Positions 46,395 through 52,867 of a DNA stretch of 64,000 nt are shown here, piece after piece (the first letter of the stretch is position 1; every line of letters begins with the position of its first letter). This DNA is from WLWS01 sp965243105 (GTDB taxonomy: Bacteria; Pseudomonadota; Gammaproteobacteria; Eutrophobiales; Eutrophobiaceae): positions 496,001 to 560,000 of the forward strand of contig CBDEUC010000001.1 of assembly GCA_965243105.1 (NCBI GenBank), in the 5' to 3' direction. Both the position numbers and the translations under genes were made by a program. Under the pieces are notes generated by a model. That model searched no databases and was not told the DNA's origin. It was given only the letters and a program-made list of their open reading frames with translations.

Positions 46395-47175
46395 GGTGTT
46401 TCACAGGGCTCGCTCCTGTCTTGAGGAAAAAGACCTTGATAAGAAACTACTCCTGTCTTCCAGTTATGCTGCGGAAGTTCGCGACGCTGCGCTTGACTTA
46501 AACTATGACGGCCCAGGAGAAATAAGTATCGGCCGACCTGCCAGGCCCGTGCTGGTATCGCCTTCCAGGTTGAGCAAGAGAGGGTTTGCCAGCCAGGCAC
46601 TCAGGGTCGCAATGGCTCACGCTATAGCCCATATTGAGTTTAATGCGATCAACCTTGCCTGGGATGCAATCTGGCGCTTCAGGAATATGCCGGAAGAGTA
46701 TTACAGGGACTGGGCCGGGGTGGCGCATGACGAAACGCGTCATTTCATGCTATTGAGAAATTATTTAAAACAGAATGGAAGCGACTATGGTGACTTTGAC
46801 GCTCACGATGGCTTATGGACCATGGCAGAAAATACTGCCAGCGATGTACTGGACAGGATGGCAATAGTTCCCCGTGTCCTGGAAGCACGTGGACTTGATG
46901 TGACACCGGCAATGATTGAAAAATGTCATGAGCAGGGAGACCGGGAAATGGCGGAAATACTCGAAACAATTTACCAGGAAGAAATTGGGCACGTACGAAT
47001 TGGCAACCATTGGTACAGTGAACTGTGCAAGGAAAGAGGCTTGGAACCCCTGTCGACATTTTTAAAACTGGTAAGAACATATAATGTTGCGGACAGGAGT
47101 TCCAGGATTAATGACCACGGAAGAAAACTGGCCGGGTTTAGTACCGAGGAACTGGATGCTATCAGGAAGCTCTGA
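46384..47175 (+). CDS. DUF455 ferritin-like protein
   Basis: 263 residues. A four-helix ferritin-like bundle with likely di-metal ligands: AHIEFNAINLAWDAIWRF, AHDETRHFMLLRNYL and YQEEIGHVRIGNHWY supply two ExxH motifs and extra acids. Members of this family are annotated as ferritin-like or tRNA-modifying-like oxidases without firm function. It begins inside the end of tilS, so the two are probably translated together. Confidence 0.85.
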   Translation: MKTKVFHRARSCLEEKDLDKKLLLSSSYAAEVRDAALDLNYDGPGEISIGRPARPVLVSPSRLSKRGFASQALRVAMAHAIAHIEFNAINLAWDAIWRFRNMPEEYYRDWAGVAHDETRHFMLLRNYLKQNGSDYGDFDAHDGLWTMAENTASDVLDRMAIVPRVLEARGLDVTPAMIEKCHEQGDREMAEILETIYQEEIGHVRIGNHWYSELCKERGLEPLSTFLKLVRTYNVADRSSRINDHGRKLAGFSTEELDAIRKL

Positions 47176-47229
47176 CCGGGTTACCGGGCGATTATAGTTT
47201 GTAAACTTCAGGTAACAGGAATACTCAAG

Positions 47230-47826
47230 ATGGTTCAACTTGACGAAAAAAGTGTCGCACTTCAGCGTCTTTATGAAAAATGGGTCACGCGTGATAACTG
47301 GTCCCTGTCAGAAGCCACTTTCCTTTTCCTGGGACTTGAACCCGGGGAGGAAAACGGGGATTCCACGTACCTGCTGCTGGAAGCAGAATTAGCCAATGCA
47401 GCGGGGAAGGGTGAACTGGGTAGCCAGGATTCCTCGGTACCTGGTGACCAGGATTATAAATTTGAACCGAGGGAAGTATTTACCTGGGCCCGGAAGAAGG
47501 GCATAGAACTGCCACTCGAGCTGGTGAACCTGATGGAATTTGTAATAAAGACTACTGCATTTTCATCGAGCGATGAATTTACGCAGGAAAATGATGTCAC
47601 CGCTTCGTCGGGAAAGGATGCCGAGAACCTGCTCGGTGCGTGCGTTTCAGTGTTGGCGAACTATCCCGATGAATGTCGCAACCAGAAGGGCAAGGTGACT
47701 ACTGAACGGATACTTAAATTGCTTGATAAGCATTCAGATCGCCTTTTCCCCGGTGAATTACCTGGTCTCTCATCAACCAGTATCAGGGACCTTGTAAACA
47801 ACTGGATATTAAAACTCAGGGACTGA
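47230..47826 (+). CDS. Hypothetical protein, 198 residues
   Basis: I do not recognise this protein. It is soluble and acidic, without signal peptide or membrane segment. An N-terminal helical part (LQRLYEKWVTRDNWSLSEATFLFLGLEPGEE) and a segment EVFTWARKKGIELPLELVNLMEF resemble helical modules in uncharacterised proteobacterial proteins. The C-terminal part (LLGACVSVLANYPDECRNQKGKVTTERILKLLDKH...STSIRDLVNNWIL) looks like a winged-helix-type fold. It is convergent with the VWA-FHA operon. Confidence 0.75.
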   Translation: MVQLDEKSVALQRLYEKWVTRDNWSLSEATFLFLGLEPGEENGDSTYLLLEAELANAAGKGELGSQDSSVPGDQDYKFEPREVFTWARKKGIELPLELVNLMEFVIKTTAFSSSDEFTQENDVTASSGKDAENLLGACVSVLANYPDECRNQKGKVTTERILKLLDKHSDRLFPGELPGLSSTSIRDLVNNWILKLRD

Positions 47827-47844
47827 AGAAACCGTACGACGGGT

Positions 47845-49371
47845 TTAATGGACGGGGGTTTTCGTGATCTGCATGGCAGTATCGTCTTCCAGTGGATAAT
47901 CATCTGAAAACTGTGTGAATCGAAGAAAGATATCACCAATTTCAATAATATCGCCTTCCTCTATCTTTTTGTTCGTGACTTGCTCATCATTTACAAAAAC
48001 ACCGTTCAGGGATTTCATGTCCAGGATGAAAAAATTGCCATTGTTGTAGCGATGGATTTCAGCGTGAAGTCTTGAAACCGAGTTATCGTCAAGAACGAGT
48101 TCGTTATCGCGGCTTCGACCGATTCTCCAGGTCGTGTTAAGTATCGGGTAACGTTTTGACTTTTCTTCCTGTGTAACAAGGTAGGCGAAAGGTTTTGTCT
48201 GCTGGGGTACACCCGAGACAAAACTATCCTTTGATGGTTGTTTGCGATATGTCAGGATCAGGGTAATCAGGGAGATAATAAATAACAAAACGATCGCAAT
48301 TGGCAGCCCATACCACAGCCAGAAATTGACCTGCTCTGGTTCAGTGGTGGGCGAGATAATCCTGATTTCTGGCTGACCCTGGGCCACCGGTGCTGGTGCA
48401 GGTGATGGGGTGGGTGCCTGGTTCTGAACTGGTCTTTGTATCGGGCTGCGCACTGCAGTGCCTGCAATGGTTACAGGCACCCTGAAATTAATATCGCCGA
48501 TATCACTGGAAAATTGCAGTTTTACATTGGTAGTCGGGCGAGTAAGCACATTACCCAGGGCTGAAAGATCAACGGTAAATTCGCCCCCGGTATTTACGTT
48601 CTTGAATACTTCACGGTAGAACCGGCCAGGCAAGTTAAACGCTTCATCCGATTCGGTAAAAGTCCCCCCGGTTTCTTCGCTAAGCCTTCTAAGTGTTTGC
48701 AAGGCAACCGACAGTGAAACCGAGCGCGGAAATCCAACGCTGTTAATCACCACTCCCTTCTTGCGCGCGGCCTTCACCACGTCATTGTGAAAATAGGCTT
48801 TATCCTCGGCCTGGCCGTCAGAGAAAAGGTAAATAATTTTTCTGCTGGACGCTGTACGCGACAGCTTCTCGATTGTCAGGAGTAGCGAGCGGTATAGTTC
48901 TGTGGTTCGCCCTTCCGCTTTTAACCCGGTGAGCGCGGTGGAAATCGTGGAATTACTTGAGCCGAGTGGAGCCAGTATCTTTAGCTTCTTGTCAAATGCA
49001 GCGATACCAAGCTTATAGTTCCCGGTAGTAGATGAGACGATTTCCTGTATCTGTACTACGTTTTTGTCGATCACGTTCTGACGGCCAGGATCACTCGTAT
49101 CAACCAGGAAAAAGATTGAAACAGACTCGTCAGGAAAACTTGTGTTTAAGGAAACTGGAAGGTCGGTTTTTGCAGCCGTTGCAGTGACATTATTTACGCG
49201 TCCACCTAGAAGCGGCCTGTAATTACAGGAAAGTTGCTCGCCTACAGTCTGTTCACATCGAAGATCGAGGCCATCGCTGATCCGGTCCCAGCTCAACACG
49301 GGAGTGCTGCTCAACAGCGATGTAACCAGCAAAGTGCATAAGAAGAGTTTACGAATAGTGGATGCTGTCAT
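47845..49371 (-). CDS. Membrane protein with periplasmic VWA domain and cytoplasmic FHA domain
   Basis: 508 residues. Signal peptide (1-27), then a VWA domain (SIFFLVDTSDPGRQNV, LFSDGQAEDKAYF) whose metal motif DTSDP lacks the last serine of DxSxS. A proline-rich linker (about 330-350) leads to one membrane helix (FWLWYGLPIAIVLLFIISLITLIL) and a C-terminal FHA domain (WRIGRSRDNELVLDDNSVSRLHAEIH...SLNGVFVN) with all phosphothreonine-binding residues. It is the last gene of the operon and links a periplasmic adhesion or scaffold part to a cytoplasmic phospho-reader. A receptor-linked Ser/Thr kinase is encoded at 58054. Confidence 0.9.
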   Translation of the reverse strand: MTASTIRKLFLCTLLVTSLLSSTPVLSWDRISDGLDLRCEQTVGEQLSCNYRPLLGGRVNNVTATAAKTDLPVSLNTSFPDESVSIFFLVDTSDPGRQNVIDKNVVQIQEIVSSTTGNYKLGIAAFDKKLKILAPLGSSNSTISTALTGLKAEGRTTELYRSLLLTIEKLSRTASSRKIIYLFSDGQAEDKAYFHNDVVKAARKKGVVINSVGFPRSVSLSVALQTLRRLSEETGGTFTESDEAFNLPGRFYREVFKNVNTGGEFTVDLSALGNVLTRPTTNVKLQFSSDIGDINFRVPVTIAGTAVRSPIQRPVQNQAPTPSPAPAPVAQGQPEIRIISPTTEPEQVNFWLWYGLPIAIVLLFIISLITLILTYRKQPSKDSFVSGVPQQTKPFAYLVTQEEKSKRYPILNTTWRIGRSRDNELVLDDNSVSRLHAEIHRYNNGNFFILDMKSLNGVFVNDEQVTNKKIEEGDIIEIGDIFLRFTQFSDDYPLEDDTAMQITKTPVH

Positions 49372-49896
49372 CTATTTATCCGGTATAAGTGGGTCCGGTA
49401 AATCATAAAACTGCATGTTAGTGGAAATTTGCCCCAATCGCGTGGCATCTTCAACCTGAATTTTTCCAGTCGTATCATCAGGTTCTTCTATTTCACCCAG
49501 CAAGGCAATATTTTTACTCAACTTGGCGTTAGCAATAACAACTTTTTCATACAAGTCATTGGTATAGGGGAACCTGTATGCCCTGGGGGGTGTATTCGTG
49601 CTCATGTCATCAATGTGCATTAGCCAGAGGTAAATCGAGCCCTCGTCACCTGTAATCTTGTCCGGTTGCTGTACATGCGCAGAAATCAACCTGAAGTTAC
49701 TGGGTGGGATTTGCTCTGTAGGCCAGCCAAGTAATGGCGGAAATGACATGTAGCTTATTACGTAAAAGACGGATGTTACGATGATCGTGGCTGCCTTTAC
49801 TGGCCATGACCACTTGGAATACAGATTTACACTCAAGAGCAGTATAGCAACCAGGATATAAGCTGCGATTAATCCCCATATACTTAAGGTAACCAA
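49372..49896 (-). CDS. Small inner membrane protein of the motor-like operon
   Basis: 174 residues, not recognised. Two N-terminal membrane helices (IWGLIAAYILVAILLLSVNLY and AATIIVTSVFYVISYMSF) and a periplasmic remainder with LISAHVQQPDKITGDEGSIYLWLMHID and a closing acidic segment. Starts at TTG with GGAG eight bases upstream. Its stop abuts the ATG of the VWA-FHA gene, indicating translational coupling. Confidence 0.75.
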   Translation of the reverse strand: MVTLSIWGLIAAYILVAILLLSVNLYSKWSWPVKAATIIVTSVFYVISYMSFPPLLGWPTEQIPPSNFRLISAHVQQPDKITGDEGSIYLWLMHIDDMSTNTPPRAYRFPYTNDLYEKVVIANAKLSKNIALLGEIEEPDDTTGKIQVEDATRLGQISTNMQFYDLPDPLIPDK

Positions 49897-49913
49897 AATA
49901 TTTCTCCTTGATA

Positions 49914-50507
49914 TTATTCAAACGAAACGAGTTTTTTGGGAAGAAAGTTGAGTCCGTAAATCTTGCCGTCTCCCCCGATTTTGAATCTTAAGGCTGTTTT
50001 TTCATCCCCTGCTTTTTCCAGGTTTACGATACCGTAATATATAACTTCAAGTGCTGGATTGACTTTTACCAGTCGAACATTCACATCTACAGGCTTTGAG
50101 GTTTCTGTTGCATAGTAATGTAGATTAACTACATATTCTCCTTTAACTACCCCTCGTATGGTCACGACTTCCTGGTTCAGCGGGTTCTGGATAGTCTCCC
50201 CATTGATATCAATAGTGTCGTTGAGAAGTCCCCGGTCATCCCGGTCAAGGTGCAGCAAACCCGCTTCGGGAGCCCGGAACCAGATAACCTGGCCATCGGG
50301 ATCCTCAACCCAGGTGTCGATGTCATCGGGACTATTATCCTCCCAGGTGATAGTCAGAATATATTCCGCCTTTGGGTCAATCAATCCTGACTTCGCATCA
50401 GGATTCATAAACATGATCGCTACGAGGAAAAGAAAGGTGAACCCCAGCAGCGCATTAAACAACAAGTCCGTAAACGGATCAGATTCCTGTCGCCGTCTTT
50501 TGTACAT
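49914..50507 (-). CDS. ExbD/TolR/MotB-like membrane protein with large periplasmic domain
   Basis: 197 residues. The N-terminus (RRRQESDPFTDLLFNALLGFTFLFLVAIMF) is a single membrane helix preceded by an aspartate in the place where ExbD, TolR and MotB carry their proton-binding Asp. The periplasmic part contains DIDTWVEDPDGQVIWFR, similar to DUF2135/YfaP-type domains, not the usual ExbD fold or OmpA peptidoglycan domain. Four bases separate its start from the stop of the MotA-like gene. Confidence 0.75.
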   Translation of the reverse strand: MYKRRRQESDPFTDLLFNALLGFTFLFLVAIMFMNPDAKSGLIDPKAEYILTITWEDNSPDDIDTWVEDPDGQVIWFRAPEAGLLHLDRDDRGLLNDTIDINGETIQNPLNQEVVTIRGVVKGEYVVNLHYYATETSKPVDVNVRLVKVNPALEVIYYGIVNLEKAGDEKTALRFKIGGDGKIYGLNFLPKKLVSFE

Positions 50508-50511
50508 TCGC

Positions 50512-51267
50512 TCAGGCTACATGGTTTAGTTTGGGCAATATGTACACGCTGCTAAGGTGCTTGGCAGCATCAATGATGTCGTCAGCACCACGGTCAAGCA
50601 TGTGGTACTGCATCCCTGCCAGGATACTGCATACAAGTCCCGCGAACGTGGTGAACAGTGCCGTACCCATTCCGGAGCTCATGTGCTTGAGAATTTTCTG
50701 AACTGTACTGAGGTCAAAGTCCGTAACGTTTGATACGGTACCAAGCATAAGGACAAAGCCGACGATGGTACCCAGCAATCCAAGTTTCACCATGACATCG
50801 GCGCAAAACCAACCGGCGTCATGGGGTTTTTTCAAGCGGGCCTCGTAGACTTCCAGTAACTCGTTACTTTGCCGTGAGGTTTCCGAATTATTATTGATAC
50901 TTTCATGTTCCGTTTTGTAAATCAGGTCATGCAGGTATTCAGATAACACGGAATCCGGCAGCACGTGACTTCCATTAACATGAACAACCCCATTATCAAG
51001 ACGGACGGCGAGGTTTTTCTCATTTGTCCGTAAAAGTTTCTCAATATTCATTGTCAGGTTGAGCTGGCTTGACAGGTACCAGGCGCGAGTACTGCAATGC
51101 AGGGTGACAATAAAATAGAGAAGGGTAATGGCCCAGGATATCCTGCTTTTATCTCCTGCGAAAAGAAGCATCAGGATGTCTTCTCTCCATGTTACGTAAA
51201 GGGCAAATACGATTAGACCAGTAAGGATCATCCAGGCCAGTAGCAAGTGATGGTAATCTTTTTTCAA
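50512..51267 (-). CDS. MotA/TolQ/ExbB-like proton channel protein
   Basis: 251 residues with an N-terminal pair of membrane helices (HLLLAWMILTGLIVFALYV, ISWAITLLYFIVTLHCSTRAW), a cytoplasmic segment and the two pore helices with the family pattern KLGLLGTIVGFVLMLGTV and MSSGMGTALFTTFAGLVCSILAG. Starts at TTG. With the ExbD-like partner it should form an inner-membrane stator driven by ion flow. It is neither tolQ, exbB nor motA by context: no tolAB, tonB or flagellar gene is near. Confidence 0.85.
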   Translation of the reverse strand: MKKDYHHLLLAWMILTGLIVFALYVTWREDILMLLFAGDKSRISWAITLLYFIVTLHCSTRAWYLSSQLNLTMNIEKLLRTNEKNLAVRLDNGVVHVNGSHVLPDSVLSEYLHDLIYKTEHESINNNSETSRQSNELLEVYEARLKKPHDAGWFCADVMVKLGLLGTIVGFVLMLGTVSNVTDFDLSTVQKILKHMSSGMGTALFTTFAGLVCSILAGMQYHMLDRGADDIIDAAKHLSSVYILPKLNHVA

Positions 51268-51291
51268 TGTTGGTTTCCCGGTATTAGTTTG

Positions 51292-51825
51292 TTATTCAGC
51301 TGTGCCCGCCTGTTCGCTTCTTTCAAGTTCCGGCCAATCGGTTGCGGCAAATTCTACTATGTCCCGAATCTCTGTATTTACTTCTCTTGTAACCTTGTTA
51401 AGAGCAGCGTTCGAAGAGTCCTCGGGATAAAGCGACGCAAAAATTATGCGTTCTTCACCTTTGTCATACACGGAAATTCGTTGAGGACAGAAACGGACGT
51501 ATTCAGGGGCCAGCTCAAGCATCCTTTTCGCATAGCTCAAGTTGCAAAACAATATCACCTCGTTATCGGGAAAGCCAGTTGAACCCCTTTCCCTGATAGC
51601 CTTGCCGATGTGCAAGCGAACGTTAATCCTGAAATTACGTTCTGTAATAGCAAACTCAGCATCCTCAAGAATGTGGCGAACAGGTTTATCGCTTTTTACC
51701 TGCAAATAATCACGCTTATCCTGTTCGCATCCACTGAGAAAAAATACGAGGCCGGCAAACATGAAGAAAGATCGTGCTTCATGGAGCAAGGTGTACAGCC
51801 CGGGAGGAGAAAACCAGGAATTCAT
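51292..51825 (-). CDS. DUF302-type lipoprotein
   Basis: 177 residues. A hydrophobic stretch ends in the lipobox FFLSGC, so the mature protein is a lipoprotein; the ATG used leaves an unusually long stretch of 22 residues before MFAGLVFFLSGC, and a later start is possible. The mature part (VKSDKPVRHILEDAEFAITERNFRINVRLHIGKAIRE...EVILFCNLSYAKRMLELAPEYVRFCP) fits the DUF302 fold. One base separates it from the L,D-transpeptidase stop. Function unknown. Confidence 0.75.
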   Translation of the reverse strand: MNSWFSPPGLYTLLHEARSFFMFAGLVFFLSGCEQDKRDYLQVKSDKPVRHILEDAEFAITERNFRINVRLHIGKAIRERGSTGFPDNEVILFCNLSYAKRMLELAPEYVRFCPQRISVYDKGEERIIFASLYPEDSSNAALNKVTREVNTEIRDIVEFAATDWPELERSEQAGTAE

Positions 51826-51826
51826 T

Positions 51827-52450
51827 TCACTCTCTTATTGTTACGCGGGTACCAATTGAGACATATTCGCGAAGTGTGGTGATCTCGCTGTTTGTCATGG
51901 CAATACAACCTTCGGTCCAGTTCATCGCTTCATGGATCTGTAATCGTTCATCCGTGGTTTCTCCCAGTCCATGAATACCGATGTATCCACCAAGCGGGGT
52001 ATTTTGTGGCGGTTTTTGTCTACCCTTGAAAGCAAAAGCGATTCTCTTGAAGTCTTTCGCGGTAATCACGGAGTTCTTGTACCCATACCAGGCATCAAGC
52101 AGGTTGGGGTAGTCTATTTGCATAAAGAAATGAAACTTGCTGTCCGACTTGAAATCCATGATCTTGTACACCCCTATGGGTGTTTTATTGTCTCCAAGAC
52201 GTCGCTTGGTACCCTTGCCGCCTTTTCCAAGTGATATTTTAAAACTGCGTACTGTTCTTTCTCCCTTTACAACATGTAATAACTTTTCCGACTTGGAAAT
52301 CAATAGCTGGTAGGAGTCTTCAATTGCCGGGAGGCTGAGGGGGAGAAGAAGACCACCAAGGAGCATGGCATACCGAATCCAGGAGTGCCTTGCGAGGGCA
52401 TGGAGTCTTCCGCGAAAAGAATTGTCGGCTAAGCTGATGGCCTGGCGCAT
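51827..52450 (-). CDS. L,D-transpeptidase (YkuD domain)
   Basis: 207 residues: basic N-terminus, one membrane or signal segment (YAMLLGGLLLPLSLPAIE), then a YkuD catalytic domain (LLISKSEKLLHVVKGERTVRSFKISLG, TPIGVYKI, IGIHGLGE, NWTEGCIAMTNSEI). Catalytic His and Cys are present; the serine before GC is threonine. Such enzymes make 3-3 cross-links in peptidoglycan or attach proteins to it. It is the first gene of the six-gene minus-strand operon; no Shine-Dalgarno is clear, and a palindrome lies 11-33 bases before the ATG. Confidence 0.9.
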   Translation of the reverse strand: MRQAISLADNSFRGRLHALARHSWIRYAMLLGGLLLPLSLPAIEDSYQLLISKSEKLLHVVKGERTVRSFKISLGKGGKGTKRRLGDNKTPIGVYKIMDFKSDSKFHFFMQIDYPNLLDAWYGYKNSVITAKDFKRIAFAFKGRQKPPQNTPLGGYIGIHGLGETTDERLQIHEAMNWTEGCIAMTNSEITTLREYVSIGTRVTIRE

Positions 52451-52460
52451 AAACGTGAAT

Positions 52461-52483
52461 TAATGTCTCAAATCAAGACATTA
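52461..52483. promoter_or_regulatory. Palindrome directly upstream of the L,D-transpeptidase start
   Basis: TAATGTCT and AGACATTA pair perfectly with a 7-base spacer, and a third half-site (TGTCA) follows at 52484. It occupies the place of the ribosome binding region on the minus strand. It could be an operator for a dimeric repressor or an RNA hairpin controlling translation. Confidence 0.55.
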
Positions 52484-52545
52484 TGTCACTTTGCCCGGAT
52501 TCGGCAAACGCTCAAACAGGTTTCCTGGAGCAGCCCAGGATCAAA

Positions 52546-52567
52546 CAAGGGCCCCGAAGAGCCCTTG
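52546..52567 (-). terminator. Hairpin after pqqA
   Basis: On the minus strand a 9-bp stem (one G-T pair) closes on a TTCG tetraloop, 24 bases after the pqqA stop, followed by TTTGAT. The short T run suggests partial termination or 3' protection of a short, abundant pqqA message; a similar hairpin after pqqA is known in other bacteria. Confidence 0.65.
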
Positions 52568-52590
52568 CCGTTTAATACAAAGTAACGATG

Positions 52591-52665
52591 TTATTTGTTG
52601 TTGATGTACATGGTTACTTCGAAACCAAAACGAATATCATCGTATTGTGGTGTTTCCCAACTCAT
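52591..52665 (-). CDS. pqqA: PqqA, precursor peptide of pyrroloquinoline quinone
   Basis: 24-residue peptide starting MSWETPQYDDIRFGFE and ending TMYINNK. The Glu and Tyr that are joined to make PQQ are at positions 16 and 20 (E-V-T-M-Y), the family's ExxxY spacing, and the length is exactly that of PqqA. AGGAGG lies six bases before the ATG. No pqqB, C, D, E or F is in the window, so this is a stand-alone copy here; biosynthesis genes must be elsewhere if the peptide is used. It shares its strand with the L,D-transpeptidase operon but a hairpin separates them. Confidence 0.93.
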   Translation of the reverse strand: MSWETPQYDDIRFGFEVTMYINNK

Positions 52666-52722
52666 GAGTATCCTCCTGTTAAGAAAATTTAAAGTTTACC
52701 GGTAGGCCGGCACCTCATTTAC

Positions 52723-52738
52723 AGCGAAAATGATGCCA
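52723..52738 (-). promoter_or_regulatory. Sigma54-type -24/-12 promoter of pqqA
   Basis: On the minus strand TGGCATCATTTTCGCT fits the consensus TGGCACGN4TTGCW with the obligatory GG and GC ten bases apart; mismatches are at the sixth, seventh and thirteenth positions. The predicted transcript would start about 47 bases before the pqqA ATG. An adjacent NtrC-type regulator and an upstream palindrome support it. Confidence 0.5.
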
Positions 52739-52795
52739 GTTTTCATGCAATCACATAAAAAACTAATAAAAACAAGCATATAAGGGACTATTGCA

Positions 52796-52813
52796 AGGTC
52801 CTTGAGGGGACCT
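52796..52813. promoter_or_regulatory. Palindrome, candidate enhancer site for pqqA
   Basis: AGGTCC and GGACCT are perfect complements around TTGAGG. It lies about 66 bases upstream of the -24 element, within the range used by NtrC-family activators, in the gap shared by pqqA and the divergent kinase-regulator pair. Confidence 0.45.
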
Positions 52814-52867
52814 ACAGGGGGCGAAAGTGAGAAAACTGGTTCGCTTAGCACACTGCGATTGGTCTAT

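Noticed and set aside
50512..52450. Zorya-type anti-phage system
   Set aside because: The MotA-like protein invited this, but there is no ZorB with an OmpA-like domain and no ZorC/ZorD or ZorE gene; the partners are a VWA-FHA protein and wall enzymes.
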